64,000 nt of DNA from Bacteroidales bacterium (lineage in GTDB: Bacteria; Bacteroidota; Bacteroidia; Bacteroidales; UBA932), in contig JALOCI010000005.1 of assembly GCA_023227835.1 (NCBI GenBank), positions 48,782 through 112,781 on the forward strand. The letters are read 5' to 3'. Shown piece by piece: positions 43,183 to 52,104 of this stretch (position 1 is its first letter; every line of letters starts with the position of its first letter). A program made the position numbers and the translations under genes. The notes under the pieces are model-generated. The model was not told the origin of the DNA and searched no databases. It saw nothing but the letters and a program-made list of their open reading frames with translations.

Positions 43183-43190
43183 TAACTTTG
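43183..43190 (+). promoter_or_regulatory. -7 promoter element of the acyltransferase/DUF4831/pepD row
   Basis: TAACTTTG lies 22 nt before the ATG at 43213. Confidence 0.6.
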
Positions 43191-43212
43191 TTAAAAATGT
43201 AAACCAAGCCAG

Positions 43213-44088
43213 ATGCCTAAAGTACTTTTTTATCCGATTCTGCTATTTATTTATCTGTTTTCTCTTATTCCCAAAAAAGTGCACTACCTGTTTTCGGATA
43301 TATCGGCCTGGTTGCTCAGAGATCTTTTCAAATACAGGGTGGATGTTGTAGTGACAAATATCGCAAGGTCATTCCCGGAAAAGAAATATAAAGAGATAAA
43401 AGCTATAGTAAGGAAGTTTTATATTAATTTTACAGATAACTTCTTTGAAATGCTTTGGTCTGTCTCAAGATCGGAAGATAAAATCAGAGCCGGTGTCACT
43501 GCGGAAAATTTAGACGTGCTCGCATCTGCCTTTAAATTGGGCGGTTCGGCCATGATAGTACTGGGACATCAGGCAAATTGGGAAAGGATGCTTGCTGTTG
43601 ACATTTCTCCAACTGGTTACCGGAACGAGGATATGAGGATGGTATACAAGAAGATGAACAGTAAACTTTCGGATCTTCTGATTCATTGGATAAGAGGAAG
43701 ACGTTCGGCTGGCACACTGGTAGAGATGAACGATATTGCAAGATATATGTTTAAACATAAGGATGAGCAACTTTGCTATATTTTCATTGCGGATCAGGCC
43801 CCGCTGCCAGGATCGAGGTATGTTACCACATTTCTCAACCAGAAGACAAGGTTCTTCAGCGGCCCGGAGCAACTATCAAGGAAACTGGATATGCCTGTCC
43901 TTTATCTCAATATTGAGAGAGTTGAAAGAGGAAAATACAGAGCCGGACTCACCTCCATCACAGAGCATCCCTCTTCGTTGAATGACGGTGAGATAACGCA
44001 GCATTTTGCATCATTGCTTGAGGAGGGAATCGTTAAATCTCCTTCAGACTGGCTTTGGACGCACAGGCGTTGGAAAAGAGATAATTAG
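43213..44088 (+). CDS. Lysophospholipid/lipid A acyltransferase family (LpxL/HtrB-like)
   Basis: This 291-residue protein has an N-terminal membrane segment (FYPILLFIYLFSLIPKK). The catalytic motif is GHQANWE (H119, E124; HX4E type); ADQAPLPGSRYVTTFLNQ and the terminal SDWLWTHRRWKR block are typical of LpxL-like secondary acyltransferases. It probably adds a fatty acyl chain to lipid A. DUF4831 and pepD genes follow with gaps of 25 and 29 bp. Confidence 0.92.
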   Translation: MPKVLFYPILLFIYLFSLIPKKVHYLFSDISAWLLRDLFKYRVDVVVTNIARSFPEKKYKEIKAIVRKFYINFTDNFFEMLWSVSRSEDKIRAGVTAENLDVLASAFKLGGSAMIVLGHQANWERMLAVDISPTGYRNEDMRMVYKKMNSKLSDLLIHWIRGRRSAGTLVEMNDIARYMFKHKDEQLCYIFIADQAPLPGSRYVTTFLNQKTRFFSGPEQLSRKLDMPVLYLNIERVERGKYRAGLTSITEHPSSLNDGEITQHFASLLEEGIVKSPSDWLWTHRRWKRDN

Positions 44089-44113
44089 AATATAATTTAA
44101 AGTTACCTGAAAA

Positions 44114-45190
44114 ATGAACAATTTATTAAAATGCATTTTACTTACAGCATCTGTCATAACAGCCGGAGAAGCTGTATCTCAGACAGTAAGAACAGATGAG
44201 AAAATTCCGCTTGGAGCGATTGTATACTCTCTCCCGAGTACTACTATACATTTTGATGTAATTGCGGATCATGAGTCTTTTGTAGCCGGACCTTATGCAA
44301 AGTTTGCACAGAAATACCTCGGAGTACAGGCCAGAGAGGAGAGTGCGGAGATATATAAGTTGAAATCCGTAGATATGACTCCATATATCGAAGCAGACTA
44401 TTCTGCAAACTATGCGGTTAATCTTGGAAATTCCAAGAATGCATCAGCCAATTTCCTGGAATTCATGAGTCAGGGACTGATTGTGTGGTCGGACTCTTAT
44501 GCCGGGAAGAACGAGAAGATGCGTTTCCAGAACACAAAGAAGGAGTTGGAATTCAATCAGATTCAGACAACACAGAATCTAACCAGCGAAAAGACGACAC
44601 TTTATAAAACTGTTCAGACAGCCGGAGGTCTTGAGAGAGTGGCGGTACAACAAAACCAGGTTGTTGAGAAAAGTCTTGAAAGAAGAGCCGAAGAGACAGC
44701 ATCCCTGATATTCAAGTTAAGGGCAAAGAGAGTTGAAATAATTACCGGTGAAACAGATGCAACTTTCAGCGGAGAGGCACTCAAAGCTGCTATAAGTGAG
44801 ATAAACCGCCTGGAGAACGAATATATGACCCTCTTCCTCGGAAAAAGCACATCAGATACACAAAGAATGAGCTTTGACATAGTGCCTTCTCCTGATAATC
44901 AGAAACAGATATACATAGCATTCAGAATCTCTGAGACACAGGGGTTGCTCCCTGCGACAAACATTGAAGGAAGACCTGTGGTACTGGAACTTTCAAATGA
45001 AGATAAAGTTGCACCCGCACCAAAAATGGAGCTTGCCAACTCAAAGGGCAGGGTTATATACAGAAGACCTGCTGCTATGGTGGCCAAGGTGTTGGACGGG
45101 CAAACAACCCTTATGCAGACACGAATTCCTGTATACCAACTTGGTACGCTCCTCTCTTTTCCGATTGAGGTCGCTACTGCTAAAAAATAA
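44114..45190 (+). CDS. DUF4831 family exported protein
   Basis: This 358-residue protein has signal MNNLLKCILLTASVITAGEAVS. The start of the mature part (IPLGAIVYSLPSTTIHFDVIADHESFVAGPYAKFA, read in pieces) and the later YRRPAAMVAKVLDG block match the Bacteroidota family DUF4831, for which no function is known. A charged helical part lies around residues 170-240. It is likely periplasmic or outer-membrane associated. Confidence 0.82.
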   Translation: MNNLLKCILLTASVITAGEAVSQTVRTDEKIPLGAIVYSLPSTTIHFDVIADHESFVAGPYAKFAQKYLGVQAREESAEIYKLKSVDMTPYIEADYSANYAVNLGNSKNASANFLEFMSQGLIVWSDSYAGKNEKMRFQNTKKELEFNQIQTTQNLTSEKTTLYKTVQTAGGLERVAVQQNQVVEKSLERRAEETASLIFKLRAKRVEIITGETDATFSGEALKAAISEINRLENEYMTLFLGKSTSDTQRMSFDIVPSPDNQKQIYIAFRISETQGLLPATNIEGRPVVLELSNEDKVAPAPKMELANSKGRVIYRRPAAMVAKVLDGQTTLMQTRIPVYQLGTLLSFPIEVATAKK

Positions 45191-45219
45191 GAAATAAACA
45201 TTTATAAATATTTACTGAA

Positions 45220-46677
45220 ATGAGTATTGCTAATTTAAATCCGACAAGGGTCTGGAAACATTTTGAATCCTTAACCCAGATTCCTCGTCCTTCAAAGAAA
45301 GAGGCTAAAGCGGTCGCTTTTCTTGAAAACTACGGAAAGAGTCTTGGTCTAGAAACAATCAAGGATGAATTGGGAAACATTATTATCCGCAAACCTGCCA
45401 CTAAAGGGATGGAGAACCGTAAGGGTATCATCCTTCAGGCACATATCGACATGGTTCCCCAAAAAAACAGCGACAAGGTTCATGATTTTGAGAAAGACCC
45501 TATACAACCTAGAGTTGTTGAGGAGTGGGTATATGCCACAGGTACGACACTAGGCGCAGACAACGGTATGGGCGTTGCAGTTGCAATGGCTGTTCTGGAG
45601 GCTAAGGATCTTACACATGGTCCTATAGAGGTTCTTGTCACTGTGGATGAAGAGACAGGCATGACCGGCGCCAGAGGTCTTAAACGCGGACTTTTAAAAG
45701 GTGACATACTCATCAACCTTGATTCTGAAGATGAGGGTGAACTTTATGTAGGTTGCGCCGGCGGACTTGATGCCACTGCCACGTTCCGATATACAGCTGT
45801 TCCGGTTCCTGTTGACTATGTTGGTCTCGACCTGGCTATAACAGGCATGAAGGGCGGACACTCCGGAATGGATATAGTACTGGGCCGCGGAAATGCAAAC
45901 AAGGCTTTAGTGAGGATTTTACTCCCTCTTATCGAAAAAGCAGATGCAATGATATCTTCGTTTGAAGGAGGTTCTTTAAGAAATGCAATTCCAAGAGAGT
46001 CTTTTGCAACTATAGCGGTTCCCGCATCGAAGGTTGCTACAGCAAAGAAGATTGCCAGCAAACATTTCAAAGAGATGAAATCGGAGCTTTCTGCCCACGA
46101 GCCAACCCTCAATGTGGAGATTAAAGCTGCCAAGAAACCGGCCAAAGCAATAGACCCTGTTGTTGCAGCCAAGGCTGTGAAGGCGATTTATGCTTGCCCT
46201 AACGGAGTGGAGCGTATGAGTGACGCTATGCCGGGTTTGGTTGAAACTTCTAATAATCTTGCTATTGTTAAAAGCGGGAACGGAAAGATTGATGTAAAGT
46301 GTCTTATGAGAAGCTCTGTAGATTCTGCAAAGGATGTTTACGCAAGTTCTCTTAAGTCTGTATTTGACCTTGCCGGGGCGGAAGTAAAGCTTACAGGCGG
46401 ATATCCCGGCTGGAAACCAAACATGGATTCCGATATTCTTGCAACAATGAAAAATATTTACAAGAAGCTTTACGGTAACGAACCTGAGGTTAAGGCTATA
46501 CACGCCGGACTGGAATGTGGCATCCTGGGAGGTACATATCCTAACTGGGATATGATTTCATGCGGCCCGACTATCAGATCTCCTCACTCACCGGATGAAA
46601 GAGTTAACATCAATACTGTCGAGAAGTGGTGGAACTACATTGTTGCAGTTCTGAAAGATGCTCCGTTGAAAAAATAA
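45220..46677 (+). CDS. pepD: Aminoacyl-histidine dipeptidase PepD (M20 family)
   Basis: The 485 residues contain the M20 zinc motifs: ILQAHIDMVPQK (first His/Asp), GTTLGADNGMGVA (bridging Asp), VDEETGMTGARGL (catalytic and metal Glu), and late HAGLECGIL and SPHSPDER. ITGMKGGHSGMDI marks the lid domain. It cleaves Xaa-His and other dipeptides in the cytoplasm, a fitting partner for a peptide importer. It has only a short gap after the DUF4831 gene. Confidence 0.95.
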   Translation: MSIANLNPTRVWKHFESLTQIPRPSKKEAKAVAFLENYGKSLGLETIKDELGNIIIRKPATKGMENRKGIILQAHIDMVPQKNSDKVHDFEKDPIQPRVVEEWVYATGTTLGADNGMGVAVAMAVLEAKDLTHGPIEVLVTVDEETGMTGARGLKRGLLKGDILINLDSEDEGELYVGCAGGLDATATFRYTAVPVPVDYVGLDLAITGMKGGHSGMDIVLGRGNANKALVRILLPLIEKADAMISSFEGGSLRNAIPRESFATIAVPASKVATAKKIASKHFKEMKSELSAHEPTLNVEIKAAKKPAKAIDPVVAAKAVKAIYACPNGVERMSDAMPGLVETSNNLAIVKSGNGKIDVKCLMRSSVDSAKDVYASSLKSVFDLAGAEVKLTGGYPGWKPNMDSDILATMKNIYKKLYGNEPEVKAIHAGLECGILGGTYPNWDMISCGPTIRSPHSPDERVNINTVEKWWNYIVAVLKDAPLKK

Positions 46678-46700
46678 TTTGCTGAAGTGTAATTATTTTA

Positions 46701-46708
46701 TATCTTTG
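46701..46708 (+). promoter_or_regulatory. -7 promoter element of the rpsF operon
   Basis: TATCTTTG lies 37 nt before the rpsF ATG at 46746, right after pepD. Confidence 0.7.
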
Positions 46709-46745
46709 CAGCCCTTTTATAATATAATATTAATTTACAAAGAGT

Positions 46746-47090
46746 ATGTTAAAACAGTACGAAACCGTTTTCATTGCAACTCCCGTTTTATCTGAAGTTC
46801 AGATAAAGGAAGCGGTAAAGAAGTTTCGTGACTTTATCACCGACAATCAAGGTGAGATCGTTTACGAAGAAGACTGGGGCCTCAGAAAGCTGGCTTACCC
46901 TATCCAAAAGAAAACCACAGGTTTTTATCATCTGATTGAGTTTAAAGCAGATCCGTCATTGATCGCTAAGCTTGAGATTCAGTATCGTCGCGATGAGCGC
47001 ATTATCCGTTTCCTTACATTTGCTATGGACAAGCATTCAATAGCTTATGCAGAGAAAAAACGTGCAAACAAAGCTGAAACTAAAAACTAA
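46746..47090 (+). CDS. rpsF: 30S ribosomal protein S6
   Basis: The 114 residues start [17 protein letters not shown] with the S6 fold blocks [24 protein letters not shown] (read in parts) and [12 protein letters not shown]. It binds the 16S central domain with S18, encoded next. First gene of rpsF-rpsR-rplI. Confidence 0.96.
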   Translation: MLKQYETVFIATPVLSEVQIKEAVKKFRDFITDNQGEIVYEEDWGLRKLAYPIQKKTTGFYHLIEFKADPSLIAKLEIQYRRDERIIRFLTFAMDKHSIAYAEKKRANKAETKN

Positions 47091-47097
47091 GGAGGAG
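47087..47097 (+). promoter_or_regulatory. Shine-Dalgarno-like site before rpsR
   Basis: AAGGAGGAGAGG, about 5-10 nt before the rpsR ATG at 47105 and joined to the rpsF stop, is a strong purine-rich site unusual for this genome. A weaker TAGGAGA precedes rplI. Confidence 0.6.
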
Positions 47098-47104
47098 AGG
47101 AGTC

Positions 47105-47374
47105 ATGTCAAGTCAAAACAATGAAATACGCTATCTGAACCCACCAACTGTGGAAGTTAAGAAAAAGAAGTACTGCCGCTTCAAAAAAGCCGGCATCAAG
47201 TACGTGGACTACAAAGACGCAGAGTTTCTAAAGAGATTCCTTAACGAGCAAGGTAAGATTTTACCTAGACGCCTTACCGGAACTTCTTTGAAATTCCAGA
47301 AAAAGGTGTCTCAGGCAGTTAAACGCGCAAGGCATCTTGCTTTATTGCCTTATGTAACAGATTTATTGAAATAA
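47105..47374 (+). CDS. rpsR: 30S ribosomal protein S18
   Basis: The 89 residues carry the S18 core: [18 protein letters not shown], then [18 protein letters not shown] and [19 protein letters not shown]. It pairs with S6 on the 30S platform. Intergenic gaps to rpsF and rplI are 14 and 16 bp. Confidence 0.97.
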   Translation: MSSQNNEIRYLNPPTVEVKKKKYCRFKKAGIKYVDYKDAEFLKRFLNEQGKILPRRLTGTSLKFQKKVSQAVKRARHLALLPYVTDLLK

Positions 47375-47390
47375 GCTTAGGAGAATTGTT

Positions 47391-47843
47391 ATGGAAATTA
47401 TACTGAAACAAGATGTTCCCAATCTGGGTCATAAAGACGATATAGTAACCGTGCGTAACGGTTATGCTGCCAACTACCTTATTCCGCAAGGATTTGCCGT
47501 TATGGCGACTGCTTCTGCAAAAAAGGTACATGCCGAGAATCTCAGACAGAGAGCTCATAAAGAGGCAAAAATCAGAGAAGAGGCTGCAGCTTTGGCTGCA
47601 AAACTTGAAGGTTTGCAGGTTAAACTTGCTACAAAGGTAAGTTCTACCGGAAAGATATTCGGATCGATAAACAACATTCAGGTTGCTGAGGCTCTTGCAA
47701 GCCAGGGTTATGAGATAGACCGCAGGAATATTACCATTGTGGGCGAAGAGAATGTGAAGGAGGTCGGGATATACGACGCTGTGGTCAAGTGCCATCGTGA
47801 TATCAAGGCAAATATCAAAATTGAAGTTGTAGGAGAGGAGTAA
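47391..47843 (+). CDS. rplI: 50S ribosomal protein L9
   Basis: This 150-residue protein begins MEIILKQDVPNLGHKDDIV with the L9 N-domain block VRNGYAANYLIPQGFAV, a long connecting helix (about residues 41-75) and the C-terminal domain. It ends the ribosomal operon, and a terminator overlaps its stop codon. Confidence 0.97.
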   Translation: MEIILKQDVPNLGHKDDIVTVRNGYAANYLIPQGFAVMATASAKKVHAENLRQRAHKEAKIREEAAALAAKLEGLQVKLATKVSSTGKIFGSINNIQVAEALASQGYEIDRRNITIVGEENVKEVGIYDAVVKCHRDIKANIKIEVVGEE

Positions 47844-47862
47844 AATCCTCTCTTCTTTTATA
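47831..47862 (+). terminator. Intrinsic terminator overlapping the rplI stop
   Basis: GAGAGGA (47833-47839) pairs with TCCTCTC (47846-47852); the TAA stop is in the loop, and TTCTTTTATATTT follows. Confidence 0.8.
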
Positions 47863-47905
47863 TTTCATTTGTGTTTAAATATTTGTTTGATCTCTTTTTT
47901 CGTTA

Positions 47906-47913
47906 TATCTTTG
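47906..47913 (+). promoter_or_regulatory. -7 promoter element of the first OmpA-family gene
   Basis: TATCTTTG lies 43 nt before the ATG at 47957. Confidence 0.65.
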
Positions 47914-47956
47914 TTATAACTATGTTAGGATTATTAAACTTTTAAACAAAATTTAT

Positions 47957-49126
47957 ATGAAGAAAATTCTTACTTTGGTAATGATGCTCGCGGTTGTGTC
48001 AGTATATGCGCAACAGCAAGAGACAAAAACCGATGTAAAGTATAACCAATACCTTACTAATGGTTTTTGGGACAATTGGTTTGTTGGTGTAGGTGGAGGT
48101 GCTCAGGTTTATTTTGGTGAGCACGACGGTGCAATAGACCTGGTAGACCGTATTGCTCCTGCATTTGACATAACTTTAGGTAAGTGGATTACCCCGCTGT
48201 TCGGACTACGCGGACAATTTTCCGGTATCGGAGTGAAAGGCGGTATGAAACAGAACAGAGGACATTTTATTGAAGGACCATATGACGGATGTGCCGACTG
48301 CTATACTGAGAAGTTCAACATGTTCAACCTCCATGGAGATTTCCTTTGGAATCTTTCCAACACTCTTGGCGGTTACAGAACAGACCGCACCTGGTCATTC
48401 GTCCCTTATCTTGGTCTGGGATGGGCAAAATCTTGGAAAAAGGATGTAAATCCTGAGTACAATGAGGTTGGTGCAACACTAGGTCTCATCAATAAGGTAC
48501 GTCTTTCAGATGCAGTTGATTTCAATATTGAGCTCAAGGCTCTTCTTGTAAACGACAGATTTGACGGATATGAAGTAGGCCAGGGTATCGAGGAGCTTGC
48601 TACTGCAACTGTAGGATTTTCTTATAATTTCATGAAGCGTGACTTTACAAAATATGTAAAACCTGTTCCATGTGATTATACTCCTTATACAAGCAAGATT
48701 TCTGATCTTGAAAAGAAAATCGCTGATGCAGATGCAAAAACAGCTAAATTGGCAAACGATCTTAATGCAGAGAAGGCAAAAGGTCCTAAGATCATAACCA
48801 ATACTGAATATCTTGCAGGTAAGATGGCTATATGGTTCCCGCTTAACGGAACAAAACTTACTGACAAGGATCTCATCAACCTGGGAGACTATGCAGAGGT
48901 TATCAAAAAATCTGGTCTGACTTACAAAATTTCAGGATATGCCGACAAACAGACCGGAAGCAAGAAGGTTAACCAGAAGCTCAGTGAACAACGTGCAAAC
49001 AGAGTATATGATGCTCTTGTTAACAAGTTCGGCGTTGACCCTGCCAAATTGGAGAAAGTTGCTAACGGAGATGAGCAACAACCTTACGGCAAACCATTAC
49101 TTAACCGTGTAGTTGTTATAGAATAA
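47957..49126 (+). CDS. OmpA family outer-membrane protein, paralogue 1
   Basis: This 389-residue protein has signal MKKILTLVMMLAVVSVYA. Residues about 30-225 form a beta-barrel that starts LTNGFWDNWFVGVGGGAQVY. A coiled linker (SDLEKKIADADAKTAKLAND) and a C-terminal OmpA domain follow; GYADKQTGSKKVNQKLSEQR supplies the Asp and Arg that bind peptidoglycan diaminopimelate. It should tether the outer membrane to the wall. Two close paralogues follow. The CDGCADCYTE-like Cys pair (GCADCYTE) near residue 110 is found only in this copy. Confidence 0.93.
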   Translation: MKKILTLVMMLAVVSVYAQQQETKTDVKYNQYLTNGFWDNWFVGVGGGAQVYFGEHDGAIDLVDRIAPAFDITLGKWITPLFGLRGQFSGIGVKGGMKQNRGHFIEGPYDGCADCYTEKFNMFNLHGDFLWNLSNTLGGYRTDRTWSFVPYLGLGWAKSWKKDVNPEYNEVGATLGLINKVRLSDAVDFNIELKALLVNDRFDGYEVGQGIEELATATVGFSYNFMKRDFTKYVKPVPCDYTPYTSKISDLEKKIADADAKTAKLANDLNAEKAKGPKIITNTEYLAGKMAIWFPLNGTKLTDKDLINLGDYAEVIKKSGLTYKISGYADKQTGSKKVNQKLSEQRANRVYDALVNKFGVDPAKLEKVANGDEQQPYGKPLLNRVVVIE

Positions 49127-49147
49127 TTACAATTTATTGATAATAAG

Positions 49148-49175
49148 GCCCATCAAAAAGGTGGGCTTTTTTTTT
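49148..49175 (+). terminator. Intrinsic terminator after OmpA paralogue 1
   Basis: GCCCATC (49148-49154) pairs with GGTGGGC (49160-49166) and is followed by nine T residues. Confidence 0.9.
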
Positions 49176-49237
49176 ACAAGAATTTCTTTGCAGTATTATA
49201 AAAAATAGTTAACTTTCTCGAAATAAACTGGATGATT

Positions 49238-50368
49238 ATGAAAAAAAGTATTTTAACCTTAGCGTTTTTGATGTTCGCGGGAGCAATATTTGCCCAGGAA
49301 CAGGCAAAAAGAGGGCCTTTTTTGACTAACGGGTTCTGGGACAACTGGTTCATATCTGCAGGAGTCGGTGGAAATTTATATGTTGGAGAGAATGACGATC
49401 AGATCTCATTAGGTGACAGAATCTCGACAGCAGTAGATATATCGCTTGGTAAATGGTTCACACCATATTCGGGTCTCAGGTTCCAGTATGCGGGTATAGA
49501 TGCAAAGGGCTATGGTCCGAATGCACTTTATGCCGACAACAACGGTAATGAGTCTTTTAATGTGATGAACCTGCACGCAGATTATATGCTAAATCTTTCA
49601 AATGTTATTGGAGGATATAAGGAGAGCAGATTCTGGCAATTTGTGCCATACGTTGGTGCCGGATGGGCAAAATCTTGGAAGAAGGATGTCGATCCTCAAT
49701 ACAACGAAGTTGGTTTTGCAAGCGGATTGATTAATAAATTCAGACTTTCTGAAGCTATTGATGCAAATCTTGAACTAAGAGCACTTTATGTAAACCAGCG
49801 TTTCGAAGGAACAGTCGGAGGAAGACGTGGTGAAGGGATGGCTTCAGCAACTGTCGGTCTCACTTATAAATTCAACAGACGCGATTTTACAAAATATGTT
49901 GAGCCGGTTCCTTGTGATTATACTCCGTACACCAACAAAATTTCAGATCTTGAACAGAAGATTGCAAATGCAGATGCCAAGGCAAAACAACTGGCCTCAG
50001 ACCTGAATGCTGAAAAGAACAAGGCTCCAAAGGTGGTTACAAATACTGAGTATCTTTCCGGTAAAATGTCAGTATGGTTCCAGTTAGGAAGTTCAAAGAT
50101 ATCTACTGTAGATATGGTTAACATAGGTTACTATGCAGATATGATGAAAAAATCAGGACAGAATTACAAGATAATGGGTTCTGCTGATAAAGAGACCGGA
50201 AATAAAAAGATAAATCAAAAGCTGAGTGAGCAACGTGCAAAGAATGTATATGATGCTTTGGTTAACAAATTTGGTGTAAACCCTTCTCAGTTGGAGATAA
50301 TTGCCAAGGGAGACACAGACGAACCGTATAACAAACCGGTACTTAACAGAGTCGTTGTTATTGAATAG
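49238..50368 (+). CDS. OmpA family outer-membrane protein, paralogue 2
   Basis: The start at 49238 (MKKSILTLAFLMFAGAIFA signal) gives 376 residues; an ATG two codons upstream is less likely. The barrel begins LTNGFWDNWFISAGVGGNLY, the linker has SDLEQKIANADAKAKQLASD, and the OmpA domain keeps the peptidoglycan Asp and Arg in GSADKETGNKKINQKLSEQR. A -7-like TAACTTTC lies at 49210-49217. It has its own terminator, so the three paralogues are separately transcribed. Confidence 0.93.
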   Translation: MKKSILTLAFLMFAGAIFAQEQAKRGPFLTNGFWDNWFISAGVGGNLYVGENDDQISLGDRISTAVDISLGKWFTPYSGLRFQYAGIDAKGYGPNALYADNNGNESFNVMNLHADYMLNLSNVIGGYKESRFWQFVPYVGAGWAKSWKKDVDPQYNEVGFASGLINKFRLSEAIDANLELRALYVNQRFEGTVGGRRGEGMASATVGLTYKFNRRDFTKYVEPVPCDYTPYTNKISDLEQKIANADAKAKQLASDLNAEKNKAPKVVTNTEYLSGKMSVWFQLGSSKISTVDMVNIGYYADMMKKSGQNYKIMGSADKETGNKKINQKLSEQRAKNVYDALVNKFGVNPSQLEIIAKGDTDEPYNKPVLNRVVVIE

Positions 50369-50386
50369 GTATAAGCTTCAATATTA

Positions 50387-50420
50387 GAGGGTACGGGATT
50401 CCGTGCCCTCTTTTATTTTA
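50387..50420 (+). terminator. Intrinsic terminator after OmpA paralogue 2
   Basis: GAGGGTACGG (50387-50396) pairs with CCGTGCCCTC (50401-50410, one G-U) around GATT and is followed by TTTTATTTTA. Confidence 0.9.
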
Positions 50421-50479
50421 TCTCAATCTTTTGCCTGTTCAATTTTATTTCTTACTTTTCGACTAAATACCTAAATATT

Positions 50480-51613
50480 ATGAGAAGAGAATTATTGACA
50501 CTTGTTATTTTAATGGTTGCCTGTACATTATTTGCTCAAAAAGAGGTGACCAGAGGTCCGTTTTTAACAAACGGATTCGGGGACAACTGGTTTGTCTCAA
50601 TCGGCTTCGGTGGTAATGTATATGCAGGAGAGAATGACAGTGAACTGGGGTTTGGAGACCGTATCGCAACAGCCCTTGATATCTCTGCCGGTAAATGGCT
50701 TACCCCTTCAATGGGACTACGGCTTCAGTATGCAGGAATAAACGCTAAAGGGAAGGCGCCCGCAAATTCTATGTTTGCTGATAATAATGGAAATGAGGAA
50801 TTCAATATCATGAATCTTCATGCAGATTATATGTTTAACATTCATAACGCATTTCTCGGTTACAGAGCAGACAGGACATGGGAGCTTATTCCATTCCTCG
50901 GTTTTGGCTGGGCTCAAGCTACAAAATCAGGTATTGACAATAAGAGTAATGAGCTTGCTGCGTCAGCCGGTCTTCTGAATAAATTCAGGATATCCGATGC
51001 TGTGGATTTTAACCTGGAACTTAGAGGAATGATTGCAAATCAAAGACTTGACGGAGTCGAGGGAGGAACTAGAGCCGAAGGTATGGCATCTGCTACAGTA
51101 GGCTTTTCTTATAAATTCGGGAAGAGAACTTTTGAACCAGAAAAGGAGAGGGTTGTACCTGACTATTCTCCTTATACAGCCAGAATATCTGATCTTGAAA
51201 AACAGATAAATGATGAGAAAATCCAAAAAAAGGCGATTCTTGATGAGCTTAACCAGGAGAGGAGTAAGGCTCCTGAAACACTTACAAAGGTTGAGTATCT
51301 CTCGTACCCTCTGTCTGTCTATTTTGCCCTGGGAAGCTCAAAAGTGCCGCATGAGGATCTCTTTAATCTTAACAACTATGCTGAAATTATAAAGAAGTCC
51401 GGAAAAGTATTCAAGATATTGGGCTCCCCCGATAAGCTTACCGGCAATCCTAACTCAAACAAAAAGTTAAGTGAAGATCGTGCAAATGCGGTTTATGAAG
51501 CGTTGGTATATAAATTCGGTGTTAATCCTAAGCAGCTTGAAATCGTTGAAAAACAGGATGCCGGTAAAAATCCTGATAACACAATAATAGGCAGGGCTGT
51601 AATATTTGAATAG
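50480..51613 (+). CDS. OmpA family outer-membrane protein, paralogue 3
   Basis: The 377 residues carry signal MRRELLTLVILMVACTLFA. Barrel start LTNGFGDNWFVSIGFGGNVY differs from the others at Trp to Gly. The linker has ISDLEKQINDEKIQKKAILD. The OmpA domain is the most divergent: GSPDKLTGNPNSNKKLSEDR keeps the Asp and Arg, but the last strand reads IIGRAVIFE in place of LLNRVVVIE. A -7-like TACTTTTC is at 50453-50460. No terminator is evident before blaI. Confidence 0.9.
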   Translation: MRRELLTLVILMVACTLFAQKEVTRGPFLTNGFGDNWFVSIGFGGNVYAGENDSELGFGDRIATALDISAGKWLTPSMGLRLQYAGINAKGKAPANSMFADNNGNEEFNIMNLHADYMFNIHNAFLGYRADRTWELIPFLGFGWAQATKSGIDNKSNELAASAGLLNKFRISDAVDFNLELRGMIANQRLDGVEGGTRAEGMASATVGFSYKFGKRTFEPEKERVVPDYSPYTARISDLEKQINDEKIQKKAILDELNQERSKAPETLTKVEYLSYPLSVYFALGSSKVPHEDLFNLNNYAEIIKKSGKVFKILGSPDKLTGNPNSNKKLSEDRANAVYEALVYKFGVNPKQLEIVEKQDAGKNPDNTIIGRAVIFE

Positions 51614-51651
51614 CATCTCTTATAATATAAAGGTGACAAAACTAATGCATT

Positions 51652-51686
51652 TAGTTGTGTAACTACAAAAAATAGTTGCACAACTA
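51652..51686 (+). promoter_or_regulatory. Twin palindromic operators for the BlaI-type repressor
   Basis: TAGTTGTGTAACTA (51652-51665, one mismatch) and TAGTTGCACAACTA (51673-51686, perfect) are 14-bp palindromes 21 bp apart centre to centre, two DNA turns. They lie just upstream of the -7 element and are the natural binding sites for dimers of the BlaI-like repressor. Confidence 0.8.
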
Positions 51687-51697
51687 AATTTAATAGT

Positions 51698-51705
51698 TAT
51701 ATTTG
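51698..51705 (+). promoter_or_regulatory. -7 promoter element of the blaI/blaR1-like operon
   Basis: TATATTTG lies 19 nt before the ATG at 51725. The second operator covers the -33 region. Confidence 0.65.
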
Positions 51706-51724
51706 TATTGTAATCCATCAGACA

Positions 51725-52099
51725 ATGGCAACAATACATAAATTAACGGTAAAGGAGGAGGAGATTATGTCTCGCTTCTGGGAAAACGGGGCTCTTTTCG
51801 TAAGAGAGCTCCTTGATTTTTATACAGAGAACAAACCTCATTTCAACACTCTGTCTACAATTGTAAGAGGATTGGAAGAAAAGGGATTTCTAAGTCATCA
51901 TTCATTTGGCAACACCTATCAGTATTATCCGGTTATTTCCAGAGATGATTATAAAAAAGGGGCTTTGGATAGTGTTGTCCGGAAATATTTCAAGAGTTCC
52001 TACCTTGGTGTTGTCTCATCGCTTATAGAAGAGGAGGAGGTTTCACTGGATGAACTGAAGAAACTTATCCGGCAAGTTGAGGAGTCATCAAAAAACTAA
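51725..52099 (+). CDS. BlaI/MecI/CopY family transcriptional repressor
   Basis: This 124-residue winged-helix protein begins LTVKEEEIMSRFWENGALFVRELLDFY, with the recognition part FNTLSTIVRGLEEKGFLSHHS and a C-terminal helical dimerisation region. Family members repress an operon and are cleaved or released when a membrane sensor peptidase is triggered. The M56 gene follows 5 bp downstream, and two palindromes precede the promoter. The original signal need not be a beta-lactam: no beta-lactamase gene is nearby. Confidence 0.93.
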   Translation: MATIHKLTVKEEEIMSRFWENGALFVRELLDFYTENKPHFNTLSTIVRGLEEKGFLSHHSFGNTYQYYPVISRDDYKKGALDSVVRKYFKSSYLGVVSSLIEEEEVSLDELKKLIRQVEESSKN

Positions 52100-52104
52100 A
52101 TGCC

